A program made the position numbers and the translations under genes. Positions 7,300-16,698 of a DNA stretch of 19,124 bases are shown in pieces (within the stretch, counting starts at the first letter, position 1; each line of letters begins with the position of its first letter). The notes below the pieces were generated by a model. The model saw only the letters and a program-made list of their open reading frames with translations. It had not been told where the DNA came from and did not search any database. The stretch lies in contig JAJAYS010000187.1 in assembly GCA_026786065.1 (NCBI GenBank), positions 1 to 19,124 on the forward strand, read 5' to 3'. This stretch comes from Polaromonas sp. (GTDB lineage Bacteria; Pseudomonadota; Gammaproteobacteria; Burkholderiales; Burkholderiaceae_C).

Positions 7300-9064
7300 G
7301 CAGGCGCTTCAGGGTCTCTAACAGGGTTTCGTTCTCGGGGTTGAGCAACTTGCCCTCTTTCCATATCGCGACCGCGCGCTCGCGTTGGCCGAGGCTCCAG
7401 AGCACCTCGCCGTAATGGGCGGCAATTTCGGCATCCGGTCGGGCTTTGAAGGCGGCGTCGAAGATGGCGGCTGCTTCGGCCTTGTTGCCAAGGCGAAATT
7501 CAACCCAGCCAAGGCTGTCGCGAATATAGGGATCTGTGGGGGCAAAACTCAGCGCTTTTTCGATCAGCTGTTTGGCCTCGGGCAATCGCACATCGCGTTC
7601 GGCCAGTGAATATCCCAGTGCGTTGTAGGCATGGTGGTAGTCGGGCTTGAGGCGCATCACCTGCCGCAGGTCCCGCTCCATCTCGTCCAGCAAGCCGAGT
7701 TTTTCGGACACTATTGCGCGGTCGTACAACAGGTCGGTATCGTCTGGCGCGGCCTGTAGGGCGGAGCTTAGCAAGTCGTGGGCTGGTTTGTACTGTTTGG
7801 CGTCCCGCAGCAGGCTCACCTCTACGATCAGCTTCTGCCTGGCTTCTGCGGTGGTTTTTGCGGGCAGGCTGCGAATCAGTTCACGACCCATTTCGAGCTT
7901 TCCCTGCGCCGCGAGAATCGATGCCCGCCGCGTCTGTGCCTGAATTAATTCTTCAGAGTTTTCAATCTTGTCGAGCCAACCCTCCGCAGCGGGAAAGTCT
8001 TTGCGTTTCTCGGCGACCTGGGCCAATGCCAGGTAAGCCTGTGAAAGACTGCGGTTGCGCTCGGCGCCAGGTGTGTCTTGCTGCACGGTCAGGGCCACAT
8101 AGCGCTCCAGCGAGGTCTGGGCCTGCACCAGTTGGTTGTCCTGTAATTGCAGGGAACCCAAGACCAGCCAAGCCTCCGCAAAATCCGGTCGCTCGCGGCC
8201 AATGATTTGTAACTGGGCCGTTGCCTCAGAGTAACGCTGCGCCTCAAGCAGCGCGCGCGCGAATCCAAGACGGATCTCACTGGCAGGTTTGGCACTTTTG
8301 TCGAGATAGTGACGAACCAGAGTCTCGGCGCCGGATGATTTTGCGTCCATCAGCTCTAACGCAACCAAGGCAGCCGTTTCGGACTGGACGTCAGCCGACT
8401 GGGCGCGCTGGGCGGCTTCCAGTGCCGCAGGAATTTCGTCAGCGGCCAAGCGCAGCCTGGCGACAGCGCCCCAGGCTTCTGCGGCGGTTACAGGATCGGC
8501 CAGCGTGCTCCTCAGTGCTTCTTCGACCATTTTGGCGGCGAGCTTCTTGTCGCTGGCGCGTGCAAACGCGGGCGGAACTGCTGCCAGCACCGCGCTACGC
8601 TCTGGCGCCGGAGCGAGTCGCAGCTCCGTTTGCAGTGGCTCCCTCGCCTCGGACAATCGGCCGAGGACGATCAGGATCTGCAAGACATAGCGATTTGCTT
8701 CTCTCGACTCTGGAGCCGCCTGTTTCCAGGCTAGCGCGGATTGCAATGCGTTGTCGCCCGCGCGTGCCCTCAGTGCTACCTCGGTTGCGCGCTTATAAAG
8801 GTCGGCATCGCCCGTTTTTCGCGCGGCGTCGAGAATCAGTGCGAATGCGGCTGCTGCTTCGCCCCCCTGTGCAGTAATTTCTCCGATCAGCAACTGATAG
8901 AAGAGCTGGCTACCGAGCGCCGAGCTTGCGACCGCCGCCTGCGAGGAGTCGGTTCCGGCTGGGCTGGCAAGCGAATCCCCCGCCTTTTGGGCACGCGTCT
9001 GGGCACAGGCCGGCAGCCCAGCGAGCAACAAAAAGCCGAGGGTCCAGCCTGAAAGTTTTGTCAT
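7286..9064 (-). CDS. Tetratricopeptide-repeat protein, exported, probably a lipoprotein
   Basis: This is a 592-aa protein starting at the ATG at 9064 with a signal sequence (MTKLSGW, a hydrophobic stretch, LPAC). The LPAC is an acceptable but imperfect lipobox, so the protein is either a lipoprotein or cleaved after ACA by ordinary signal peptidase. The rest is helical TPR-type repeat, clearest in the C-terminal third: segments such as YHHAYNALGYSLAERD and DPYIRDSLGWVEFRLGNKAEA carry the Gly, Tyr and Ala spacing of TPR units. Such genes are regularly found before lolB in Burkholderiales; function is unknown, and a scaffold role in the envelope is only a guess. The frame stays open about 400 bp further upstream into mutM antisense, which I reject. 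The stop overlaps the lolB start. Confidence 0.85.
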   Translation of the reverse strand: MTKLSGWTLGFLLLAGLPACAQTRAQKAGDSLASPAGTDSSQAAVASSALGSQLFYQLLIGEITAQGGEAAAAFALILDAARKTGDADLYKRATEVALRARAGDNALQSALAWKQAAPESREANRYVLQILIVLGRLSEAREPLQTELRLAPAPERSAVLAAVPPAFARASDKKLAAKMVEEALRSTLADPVTAAEAWGAVARLRLAADEIPAALEAAQRAQSADVQSETAALVALELMDAKSSGAETLVRHYLDKSAKPASEIRLGFARALLEAQRYSEATAQLQIIGRERPDFAEAWLVLGSLQLQDNQLVQAQTSLERYVALTVQQDTPGAERNRSLSQAYLALAQVAEKRKDFPAAEGWLDKIENSEELIQAQTRRASILAAQGKLEMGRELIRSLPAKTTAEARQKLIVEVSLLRDAKQYKPAHDLLSSALQAAPDDTDLLYDRAIVSEKLGLLDEMERDLRQVMRLKPDYHHAYNALGYSLAERDVRLPEAKQLIEKALSFAPTDPYIRDSLGWVEFRLGNKAEAAAIFDAAFKARPDAEIAAHYGEVLWSLGQRERAVAIWKEGKLLNPENETLLETLKRLRVSL

Positions 9065-9193
9065 CGAAGGATGATAATTGAAGCTCGCCGGCCGGGCCGT
9101 CATGGGAGTCCAGAGCCGTGTCCCCTCAGGCCCATTGCCGCATTTGCCGCGAGTGCACAAATGCGATGTGCTGCCCCAGCCCCTTAATTTTCC
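9065..9193. promoter_or_regulatory. Divergent promoter region between TPR gene and mutM
   Basis: This 129-bp spacer separates two divergent operons and must therefore contain promoters for both. No clear -35/-10 pair or Shine-Dalgarno sequence stood out on either strand; the region is assigned by gene arrangement only. Confidence 0.4.
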
Positions 9194-10009
9194 ATGCCTG
9201 AACTGCCCGAAGTTGAAGTCACCCGCCTGAGTTTTGCGGATCGCATAGCGAACGCGCGAATTGACACAGTGACCTTGGGAAAGCCGCTGCGCTGGCCGCT
9301 GGGTTGCGCCGCAGAGCGGCTTCATGGCCTGACGGTGAAATCGGTACGCAGGCGCGGCAAATACCTGTTGCTGGATTTGAGTGACGGTTTGCTCTTGGTG
9401 CATCTTGGCATGTCCGGCAGCCTCAATTTTGGCGGCCCGTTCCCGCTGGCCGGAAAGCACGATCATTTCGATATGGTGACCAGCTTAGGCACACTCAGGC
9501 TCACTGATCCTCGCCGCTTTGGCGCCGTCGTATTTGCATCGCTGGAATCCGAGGGTCTTGCCAAGAAGTTGCTCGGCGGTCTGGGTATTGAGCCGCTTGG
9601 CGAAGACTTCGCAGAAGGCCCATTCCATAAGGCGCTCAAGCTGCGGCATTTTGCGATCAAGCAGGTGTTGCTGGCGGGCAAAACCGTTGTTGGTGTGGGA
9701 AACATCTACGCTTCCGAGGCGCTCTTTCTCGCCGGCATTCGACCGACGACTCTCGCATCCAGCCTGAGTGCGCCACGCGCGGCAAAGCTGCATGCCGCGA
9801 TTCGGCAAGTGTTGGCCCAGGCAGTACGCAGCGGCGGCAGTACGCTCCGCGATTTCAAGAACGCGCATGGCGAAGCCGGCCAATTCCAGCATGCCGCGCA
9901 GGTTTACGACCGGACAGGCCTCCCTTGTCGGGTTTGCGCTAGCCCGATAAAAACGATTCGCCAGGGTCAGCGTTCGACTTTTTATTGCCCCCTGTGTCAA
10001 AAACGATAA
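9194..10009 (+). CDS. mutM: Formamidopyrimidine-DNA glycosylase (Fpg)
   Basis: MutM removes 8-oxoguanine and formamidopyrimidines from DNA and cleaves the abasic site (bifunctional beta,delta-lyase). The N-terminus MPELPEVE gives the catalytic proline (after Met removal) and the general-acid glutamate. RRRGKYLL holds the conserved lysine, [11 protein letters not shown] is the helix-two-turn-helix region, and the C-terminus is a zinc finger C-x2-C-x16-C-x2-C with the conserved Arg (QGQRSTFYC) just before the third Cys. The length of 271 aa is typical. The ATG at 9194 is fixed by the catalytic proline; no good ribosome binding site precedes it. It is the first gene of a plus-strand run with the dynamin-like GTPase and mutY, the other oxidised-guanine repair glycosylase. 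Confidence 0.96.
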   Translation: MPELPEVEVTRLSFADRIANARIDTVTLGKPLRWPLGCAAERLHGLTVKSVRRRGKYLLLDLSDGLLLVHLGMSGSLNFGGPFPLAGKHDHFDMVTSLGTLRLTDPRRFGAVVFASLESEGLAKKLLGGLGIEPLGEDFAEGPFHKALKLRHFAIKQVLLAGKTVVGVGNIYASEALFLAGIRPTTLASSLSAPRAAKLHAAIRQVLAQAVRSGGSTLRDFKNAHGEAGQFQHAAQVYDRTGLPCRVCASPIKTIRQGQRSTFYCPLCQKR

Positions 10010-10080
10010 TGCGAGCCGCAAACAGGGTCCGTAATAGAAGCCCGATGCTATATTGGGCGACAACTGTTTCTTGAATCAGC

Positions 10081-12057
10081 ATGTCTTTTAACGAACAATT
10101 TGATCGGCACGCTGCCTGGCGGCGGGAGTTCGCCGTGCGGCTCAAAGCGCTTGGTGAGTGGATGAAAGGCCACGATTTGCTTGATGCTGCCGTCGAGGAA
10201 AGATTACGCTTGCTGGAATTGCAGGTGCGCAACGACAAAGTGCTCGTGGCATTTGTTGCGGAGTTTTCCCGCGGGAAGTCCGAACTGATCAATGCGATAT
10301 TCTTCGCTGAGTATGGACGCCGCATCATGCCGGCCAGCGCCGGTCGAACCACGATGTGCCCGACGGAACTTGGCTATGACGCGGATGTACCGCCCTGCCT
10401 GCGCCTTCTCCCAATAGAAACCCGTGCGCAGATGCAGGCGCTGATGGAATGGCGGCGCGTGCCTGAGCGATGGACGCAGATCAGTCTCGACGTTAATGAC
10501 CCTGAGCAACTCGCTCTTGCCATGATGAAGGTTTCGGAGGTTTCCCACGTTTCCCAAGCCAATGCGCGCGCCCTTGGACTCTGGCACGACAACACCCCCG
10601 AAGACAATCCTCCGGTAAGGGCCGATGGACTGGTGGAGGTGCCCAAATGGCGCCACGCATTGATCAACATTGCGCATCCACTTTTGAAACAGGGGCTGGT
10701 GATACTTGATACGCCTGGACTCAATGCGATCGGCGCTGAGCCCGAACTGACTGTGAGCCTGATTCCTCAAGCTCACGCGGTGCTTTTCATCTTGGCGGCC
10801 GATACCGGAGTCACCAAGTCCGACTTGGCAATTTGGCGCGAGCACCTGGTTACAGAAGGTGATGGAATTAAGCCCAGGCTGGTTGTGTTGAACAAGATCG
10901 ACACCTTATGGGACGCTCTCAGCACGCCCGCGGAAATCCGGGCGCAGATTGATCGTCAGCGCACAGATTCGGCCGAAATTCTGGGATTGCCCGAATCTCA
11001 GGTCATTCCGGTGTCTGCGCAAAAAGGTTTGGTAGCCAAGGTCACCGGGAACAAGGCCTTGCTGCAAGCCAGCCAGCTTCCGGCGCTAGAGCGGGCATTG
11101 GGACAGGGGGTGATGAGCCAGCGCCAGACGATGTTGAGATCGGCGATCGCGAAAGGGGTTTCAGAACTGCGCGCTGAGGCGGGTCGTGCGCTTGGTGTTC
11201 GGCGAAGGGATCTGGCGGAGCAAATGCTAGAGTTGCGTGGGCTCCGCGGTAAAAACACGGTAGTCATACGTCAAATGCGCAACCGAATCGTCGAGGAACA
11301 AAATCTATTCGATGCAAGCAGCGGGAGAATTCAGGCGGTACGCTCCGTACACTTGAAACTGTTAAGTGAAGTGGTTTACTTGCTTGGTATGCCAGCGCTG
11401 AAAACCGAGTTGGCAGAGCTGACTGAGGTACTCAGAAATGCGGGCTTCAAGCTTGGTGTGAAGCGAGCCTACGGACAGACCTTCCGGCAGCTGCGGGCGG
11501 GACTTCAACAGGCCAGCAAATTGAACTTGGACATTCAGGCGATGATTGCAGCAACCTTTCGGCAATTGAATTCAGACTACGGGTTTTCTTTACAGGTTCC
11601 CAAGGAGCCCGACCTCGCCCAGTACGAGGCCGACCTCAATCAGATTGAGCGCAGTCACCTGCAGTATCTTGGCGTTCGAAACATCTTGAAGTTGTCGCAA
11701 GCGGATTTTTCGGACCGTCTTGTTCGCGCGCTATCAACGCGTCTGCGCGTGATCTACGAGTCCGCTCTGGTAGAAGTCGAGCTATGGAACAAATCTGCAG
11801 GGGCGCAACTCGATGCGCAACTGCGCGACCGGCGAAAAAACTTTCGTCGTCGTCTTGAAGCGATCGAACGTATTCAGCTTGCTGCCTCAGGGCTCAACGG
11901 ACGCCTTGAAGAAATTGCTGCTGAAGAGCAGGAGTTGCAGGCGCTTCACGCGAGATTAATCCAGTTGACTGCCTTTCTGATGGTGGATCGGGAGCCCGAG
12001 AATTTCGTGCACACCGTGCCGGCTGGCTTGCCTTCTGGCAAGCTCATCGGAGCTTGA
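10081..12057 (+). CDS. Large dynamin-family GTPase
   Basis: This 658-aa protein has a GTPase domain in the N-terminal ~350 residues. The G1 P-loop is AEFSRGKS (60-67), with Ala in place of the usual first Gly. G2 threonines lie in GRTTMCPTE (89-97), G3 is DTPGLNA (210-216) and G4 is NKID (271-274). The C-terminal ~300 residues are predicted helical and charged, with long coiled-coil-like stretches near 365-420 and 580-640, as expected for a dynamin stalk. I see no transmembrane helix. Bacterial dynamin-like proteins remodel or protect membranes; the substrate of this one is unknown. The gene sits between mutM and mutY, an arrangement I recall in other Burkholderiales. The start ATG is preceded by no clear Shine-Dalgarno sequence; the gap to mutM is 71 bp. 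Confidence 0.88.
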   Translation: MSFNEQFDRHAAWRREFAVRLKALGEWMKGHDLLDAAVEERLRLLELQVRNDKVLVAFVAEFSRGKSELINAIFFAEYGRRIMPASAGRTTMCPTELGYDADVPPCLRLLPIETRAQMQALMEWRRVPERWTQISLDVNDPEQLALAMMKVSEVSHVSQANARALGLWHDNTPEDNPPVRADGLVEVPKWRHALINIAHPLLKQGLVILDTPGLNAIGAEPELTVSLIPQAHAVLFILAADTGVTKSDLAIWREHLVTEGDGIKPRLVVLNKIDTLWDALSTPAEIRAQIDRQRTDSAEILGLPESQVIPVSAQKGLVAKVTGNKALLQASQLPALERALGQGVMSQRQTMLRSAIAKGVSELRAEAGRALGVRRRDLAEQMLELRGLRGKNTVVIRQMRNRIVEEQNLFDASSGRIQAVRSVHLKLLSEVVYLLGMPALKTELAELTEVLRNAGFKLGVKRAYGQTFRQLRAGLQQASKLNLDIQAMIAATFRQLNSDYGFSLQVPKEPDLAQYEADLNQIERSHLQYLGVRNILKLSQADFSDRLVRALSTRLRVIYESALVEVELWNKSAGAQLDAQLRDRRKNFRRRLEAIERIQLAASGLNGRLEEIAAEEQELQALHARLIQLTAFLMVDREPENFVHTVPAGLPSGKLIGA

Positions 12058-12122
12058 TGGCGATTGGCTTCACGGGGTTCCTCAAGCTGTCTGAAAGCGC
12101 ACACCGCATAAGGCCTGAATAA

Positions 12123-13187
12123 TTGTCTCTGGCCGCACACTTCGCGCCGGAAATAATCCGCTGGCAAGTCTGTCACGGCCGGCATGCCTTGCCTTGGCAA
12201 GGCACTCAGGACCCGTATCGAATCTGGCTTTCTGAAGTAATGCTTCAGCAGACTCAGGTGAGCACGGTTCGGGCGTATTACCTCAAATTCATTGCGCGCT
12301 TTCCTGACGTTCATGCGCTGTCCGACGCGGAGGAGGACGATGTATTGGGTCTGTGGAGTGGACTCGGCTACTACAGCCGCGCGCGCAATCTTCATCGTTG
12401 CGCCCGACTGGTAGTGCGGGGTCATGGCGGCCGGTTTCCAGAAACAGCCATTGAACTCCAGACCTTGCCGGGCATCGGTCGCTCGACCGCTGCCGCAATT
12501 GCCGCCTTCTGCTTTAACGAAAGGGTTGCTATTTTTGATGCGAACGTCAAAAGGGTGCTGTCCCGACTATTGGCGTTTTCTGGCGACCTGTCGATGAAGG
12601 CCAGTGAAGATCAACTTTGGAACCACGCGACGGCGCTGCTCCCCGCTTCAACCCACCCTCACGCGATGTCACGGTATACGCAAGGCGTGATGGATTTGGG
12701 CGCAACCGTCTGCACGGCAAGGCGACCTGCTTGCGTCGTCTGCCCGGTCCGGCAACTCTGTGTCGCTTCTTCCGAAGGCGCACCGGAAATTTACCCGGTC
12801 AAAACGCGCAAAGTCAAGCGCGGCACGCAAAAGCTTTCGTTGCTCTGGATGGAGATAGACGACGGGAGACTGTGGCTCGAGAAAAGACCTTCGTCCGGGA
12901 TTTGGGGAGGGCTGCATTGCTTTCCAACCTTTGAAAACGATGATGATCTCCAAGTATCTTTTCCGCGAGGGCTTCGCCCCTTGCTTAGGCGTTTGCCAGG
13001 TTTTGTCCACATCCTTACCCATAAGACGCTGCAGATATCAGCGTGGCGCGTGGTTTTGAGCGACACCACGGAAATTTCGAAAGTGCCGAAATATCTCGGC
13101 ACTTCCGGTGCGTGGCATGTTAGAGGCGAATGGATAAAACTTGGTCTTCCGGCACCCATACGCAAACTATTGGAAGGTGCTCGCTAG
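12123..13187 (+). CDS. mutY: A/G-specific adenine DNA glycosylase
   Basis: MutY excises adenine mispaired with 8-oxoguanine, acting after MutM and MutT in the GO repair system. The catalytic Glu is E38 (WLSEVMLQQTQV). The helix-hairpin-helix is LPGIGRSTAAAI (115-126), the catalytic Asp is D139 (IFDANVKRV), and the [4Fe-4S] loop is C197-x6-C204-x2-C207-x5-C213. The C-terminal ~120 residues are the NUDIX-like domain that reads 8-oxoG (LWLEKRPSSGIWGGLHCFP). Length is 354 aa. The start appears to be TTG at 12123, with AAGG about nine bases upstream; there is no ATG near the conserved N-terminus. It is convergent with rapZ, with a 34-bp gap. Confidence 0.95.
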   Translation: MSLAAHFAPEIIRWQVCHGRHALPWQGTQDPYRIWLSEVMLQQTQVSTVRAYYLKFIARFPDVHALSDAEEDDVLGLWSGLGYYSRARNLHRCARLVVRGHGGRFPETAIELQTLPGIGRSTAAAIAAFCFNERVAIFDANVKRVLSRLLAFSGDLSMKASEDQLWNHATALLPASTHPHAMSRYTQGVMDLGATVCTARRPACVVCPVRQLCVASSEGAPEIYPVKTRKVKRGTQKLSLLWMEIDDGRLWLEKRPSSGIWGGLHCFPTFENDDDLQVSFPRGLRPLLRRLPGFVHILTHKTLQISAWRVVLSDTTEISKVPKYLGTSGAWHVRGEWIKLGLPAPIRKLLEGAR

Positions 13188-13221
13188 CGCGAAGGCGTCG
13201 CTCCGCGCTGTGATGAGCGTT

Positions 13222-14106
13222 CTATTTAGGTGCGGGATGCCTGCCGTCGAGTTCGCGATGTCTTCTAAGCGTTGGCCAGAGATTCGAAAAAATACTGGAC
13301 AGGACCTCAACCAAGTACACCGAACGATGTTGCCCTCCAGTACAACCGATAGCCACCGTAACGTAGCTGCGGTGATCGCGCGCCAAGCTGCTTAGCCAAT
13401 TGGAAAGGAAGGTTTCAATGTCTGCGGTCATCGCCCTTACGTCGGGTTGGCATTGCAGATAGCTGACAACCGGCTCGTCCAAGCCCGAGAGGTCGCGCAA
13501 CCTGGCCTCATAGTGGGGATTCGGCAGCATTCGAACATCGAAAATGAAATCGGCATCGAGCGGGACGCCGCGCTTGAACGCGAACGACTCGAAAACCAGA
13601 GTAAGTTGAACGGTCGGCGTCGAGATCAACGACTTGACGTAATTTTGGAGCTGGGCCGGTCGGATCATACTGGTGTCGAGAATATGTGCGGTCTCACGCA
13701 TTTCCCCCAGCAACTCGCGCTCCAGTTCAATTACCTCGGCGAGGGCCCGGTGCTGGTCCGATGCCTCGATACGCGAAAGAGGGTGAAGCCGCCGCGTCTC
13801 GGAAAACCGGCGCACCAAAGTTTCGGTGCTGGAGTCTAGAAACAGCGATTGCACCAAGAAACCCGTGTCCCGAAGTTGCCTGAGTTGCTGAGGCACCAGG
13901 GGTAGGGATGTTGCGCTCCGGACATCCATCGCGATGGCTACTTTCGAAGCGCCATGCTTCTGCTCAAGCTCGATAAATGCCATAAGTAGTTCTGGGGGCA
14001 GATTGTCAACACAGTAATACCCCGCATCTTCCAGGGCGTGCAGTGCAACCGATTTCCCCGATCCAGCCATGCCGGTGATCAACACAATCTCAAATTCGCC
14101 GATCAT
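13222..14106 (-). CDS. rapZ: RNase adapter protein / nucleotide-binding protein RapZ
   Basis: The N-terminal domain carries a Walker A motif (GMAGSGKS, residues 12-19) followed by [15 protein letters not shown]. The C-terminal domain has FSFKRGVP-like ([23 protein letters not shown]) and [14 protein letters not shown] signatures. In E. coli RapZ binds small RNA GlmZ/GlmY and guides RNase E to control glucosamine-6-phosphate synthase; in betaproteobacteria the target is not established. Length of 294 aa is near normal (284 in E. coli). The ATG overlaps the recN stop by 4 bp (ATGA), so the gene is translationally coupled to recN. The usual companions ptsN and hprK are not in this window, which makes the recN linkage worth noting. 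Confidence 0.94.
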   Translation of the reverse strand: MIGEFEIVLITGMAGSGKSVALHALEDAGYYCVDNLPPELLMAFIELEQKHGASKVAIAMDVRSATSLPLVPQQLRQLRDTGFLVQSLFLDSSTETLVRRFSETRRLHPLSRIEASDQHRALAEVIELERELLGEMRETAHILDTSMIRPAQLQNYVKSLISTPTVQLTLVFESFAFKRGVPLDADFIFDVRMLPNPHYEARLRDLSGLDEPVVSYLQCQPDVRAMTADIETFLSNWLSSLARDHRSYVTVAIGCTGGQHRSVYLVEVLSSIFSNLWPTLRRHRELDGRHPAPK

Positions 14107-15746
14107 GACCCAAGCATCTCCCGGGCGTGTGCCAGCGTTATGTCAGATTGTTTAGAGCCCGACAACATCCTCGCCAATTCAGCCACGCGACGAACATGGT
14201 CGAGGCTGGTTACCGTGCTTACGGCCCCGCTGCTATCGGACACCTTGGCCACAAGCAGATGGTGATCGGCACAGGCGGCGACTTGGGGGAGATGCGTGAC
14301 GGCTAAAACTTGCCGATCGTTGCCGAGCTGCTTCATCAGGCGGCCAACGATTTCTGCCACTGCGCCGCCCACACCTGCATCGACCTCATCAAAAATTAGC
14401 GTTTGAGCCTCGCCAAGTTGACTGGTAGTCACCGCTACTGCAAGTGCTATCCGAGAGAGTTCGCCGCCCGAGGCTACTTTCCCGACCGGTCGGGGTGTAC
14501 TCCCGCTGTGGCCGGCTACCAAAAACTCTGCCTGTTCGAGGCCATACTCTGCCGGTTGAGCGAGTTCCGTCAGCCTAACTTCAAACTTGCCTCCCGTCAT
14601 TCCCAATTCCTGCATCGACCCCGTAATCGCTCTGGAAATAATAGGCGCAGACTGGCGCCGGGCTGCGGAGATCCGACGCGCCTCCTCCGTATATGCCGAT
14701 TCCGCAAGGTGCAACCGGTCGCCGAGCTGCATCAGGTCGGAAGCCTGTTCGAGCTTGCCGAGGTCCAGGCGCCAGGATTTAAGTAGTTCTGGAAGCGCTG
14801 ACGGACTGCGCTTGTAGCGCCTGGCGAGGCCGATCCAAAGGGATAAACGCTCATCGAGGTGTCCAAGCGCAAGCGGATCCGGGTCGGCATGCCGGGCATA
14901 GCCGTGAAGGGTTCGCACCACGTCTTCCACTTCCGCCAACGCATCCTGCAATACCCCAGCAGGACCTTCAAACTGCGGCTCGATACTCAAGTGGGATCGG
15001 AGTGCCGTTGAAGCTTTCGCAATCAAGGCCGCAACATTTTCGTTCCCGTCCGAAAGAGCCTGCACTGCCGTGTAAACGGCATCGCGCAGTACTTGTGCGT
15101 TGGACAGGCGTGCATGCCGTGCGTTCAAGTCGTTCCACTCATCGTCCCCAGGCGCCAAGCGATCAACTTCGGCGATCTGCCAAAGTAGCCTTTCGCGCTC
15201 CTGCATCATTCCGTTTTGCGCTGCTTGAGCGCTGGCAAGGTGTGTCTGAGCGTCCCTCCACCGATGCCAGAATTGCGTCAGCTTGTCGGTTTTGACCTTC
15301 GCATACGAGTCCAGTAACCCTCGTACAGATTCTGGTCGCGTCAAACTTTGCCAAGCGTGTTGTCCATAAATATCCACCAGATGGATTGCAACTTCCTTGA
15401 CCTGCGAAGCGAGCGCGGCGCTGCCATTAATCCAGCATCTGCTTCTTCCCTGCGTGTCGATGGTCCGGCGCAGCAGCAAAACATCGGCGCATTCAAAGCC
15501 AGCGTGTTCTAGCCAAGGCACCAGTTTGACCGGGCAGTCGAACTCCGCGCTGATCTCGCAGCGGCTGCAGCCCTCACGAATTACAGCTACGTCGGCTCGC
15601 GCGCCGAGCGCGAGTTGCAGTGCGTCGATCAGAATTGATTTTCCCGCACCAGTCTCACCGGTCAGTGCTGTAAATCCTGCAGAAAGTCCAAGGTCGAGCT
15701 CGCGTACGATGACGAAATTCCGAAGTGAAATGCTTCTAAGGGTCAT
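14103..15746 (-). CDS. recN: DNA repair protein RecN (SMC-like ATPase)
   Basis: RecN is an SMC-family ATPase acting early in double-strand-break repair. The N-terminal half-ATPase has Walker A GETGAGKS (residues 30-37). The middle (about 150-350) is the coiled-coil arm region. The C-terminal half has the ABC signature [12 protein letters not shown] and Walker [14 protein letters not shown], then the H-loop region VTHLPQVAA. The length of 547 aa is standard. The ATG at 15746 is the family start ([14 protein letters not shown]). It follows nadK by 28 bp and overlaps rapZ. nadK-recN linkage is common in proteobacteria. No LexA box was recognised upstream, and as an internal operon gene it is probably driven from before nadK. 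Confidence 0.95.
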   Translation of the reverse strand: MTLRSISLRNFVIVRELDLGLSAGFTALTGETGAGKSILIDALQLALGARADVAVIREGCSRCEISAEFDCPVKLVPWLEHAGFECADVLLLRRTIDTQGRSRCWINGSAALASQVKEVAIHLVDIYGQHAWQSLTRPESVRGLLDSYAKVKTDKLTQFWHRWRDAQTHLASAQAAQNGMMQERERLLWQIAEVDRLAPGDDEWNDLNARHARLSNAQVLRDAVYTAVQALSDGNENVAALIAKASTALRSHLSIEPQFEGPAGVLQDALAEVEDVVRTLHGYARHADPDPLALGHLDERLSLWIGLARRYKRSPSALPELLKSWRLDLGKLEQASDLMQLGDRLHLAESAYTEEARRISAARRQSAPIISRAITGSMQELGMTGGKFEVRLTELAQPAEYGLEQAEFLVAGHSGSTPRPVGKVASGGELSRIALAVAVTTSQLGEAQTLIFDEVDAGVGGAVAEIVGRLMKQLGNDRQVLAVTHLPQVAACADHHLLVAKVSDSSGAVSTVTSLDHVRRVAELARMLSGSKQSDITLAHAREMLGS

Positions 15747-15774
15747 GATTGATGAAGATTCCGACTGTGAAAGT

Positions 15775-16650
15775 TCACGCTACCCCTTCATTCCAGTGAA
15801 GCTTCCTGCGCAGCGTATCAAAGTAGCTCCACCCCTTCGGGTGCAAAAATCGCACTTGATGCTCAGAGCGGCGGACAGTAATCCTGTCTGCGTGCAAAAG
15901 ACTCGCCAAAGATTGCATGTCAAAATTTGCACTTGCGTCGCGTCCTGAGACGATCTCAATCGTGATTTCGCCAGCATCGGAAAGCACGATAGGTCGATTG
16001 GACAAGGTGTGAGGAGAAATAGGTACCAAAACCCATCCAGAGATGGAGGGGTGCAGCAGCGGCCCCCCAGCTGAAAGCGAATAAGCCGTCGATCCGGTTG
16101 GCGACGCGATGATGAGTCCATCTGCGCGTTGATTGGCGACGAATCGGCCATCTACTTCAACGCGGAGTTCGACCATTCCCGAGGTGGCTCCGCGGTTGAC
16201 AACGACGTCGTTCATCGCTGTTGCCGCAAATACGCACTGCCCTTCTCGCAGCACTTTCGCCTGCATCATCCAGCGCCGGTCTTCTTCGAACTCTCCTTGT
16301 AGCATCGGTCCAAGTGTGGACTGATAGTGCTCGAAAGCGATATCGGTAATAAAGCCAAGCCTGCCTTGATTGATCCCAACCAGAGGTACGCCGAACTTCG
16401 CCAACACACGACCGATGCCCAGCATGGTACCGTCGCCTCCCACCACCAGCGCCAGGTCGCAGTGGCGTCCGATGGCATCAGCTTCCAGCGACGGAAACTG
16501 ATTCAGGCCGGTGTTGATAGCAGTTTCCAGTTCGATGGCGACTTCGCATCCTTGCCCGATCAAAAATTTCGCAATCTCCTGCAAGGCTGCTTTCGACCCT
16601 TGGGCCTTATATTTGCCGATCAGCGCGACGTGACGAAATTGGGACTGCAT
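15775..16650 (-). CDS. nadK: NAD kinase
   Basis: NadK phosphorylates NAD to NADP using ATP or polyphosphate in the cytoplasm. The GGDGT motif is at residues 71-75, followed by the [10 protein letters not shown] segment. The NDVVVNRG and the glycine/serine-rich [16 protein letters not shown] motif, which shapes the NAD site, are both intact. Length is 291 aa from the ATG at 16650 (292 in E. coli). A TTG two codons upstream is possible but unneeded. The gene is first in the nadK-recN-rapZ run and divergent from hrcA with only 48 bp between their starts. Confidence 0.95.
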   Translation of the reverse strand: MQSQFRHVALIGKYKAQGSKAALQEIAKFLIGQGCEVAIELETAINTGLNQFPSLEADAIGRHCDLALVVGGDGTMLGIGRVLAKFGVPLVGINQGRLGFITDIAFEHYQSTLGPMLQGEFEEDRRWMMQAKVLREGQCVFAATAMNDVVVNRGATSGMVELRVEVDGRFVANQRADGLIIASPTGSTAYSLSAGGPLLHPSISGWVLVPISPHTLSNRPIVLSDAGEITIEIVSGRDASANFDMQSLASLLHADRITVRRSEHQVRFLHPKGWSYFDTLRRKLHWNEGVA

Positions 16651-16698
16651 CGTCAAATTACATCACAACGTTTGAGGCAAGCTCCGTAGAATAAGGAG
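16651..16698. promoter_or_regulatory. 48-bp divergent spacer nadK/hrcA with unusual hrcA Shine-Dalgarno position
   Basis: This short spacer holds the ribosome binding sites, and perhaps overlapping promoters, of nadK and hrcA. A perfect AAGGAG (16693-16698) abuts the hrcA ATG with no spacer, where 5-9 bases are normal. No CIRCE inverted repeat (TTAGCACTC and its complement) is present here, so direct HrcA autorepression through CIRCE is not indicated. Confidence 0.55.

Noticed and set aside
9065..9466. Upstream extension of the TPR protein into the mutM region
   Set aside because: The extension would overlap mutM antisense and place the signal peptide internally; the ATG at 9064 puts the signal at the N-terminus.
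16651..16698. CIRCE operator before hrcA
   Set aside because: The TTAGCACTC/GAGTGCTAA inverted repeat is not present on either strand of the spacer.
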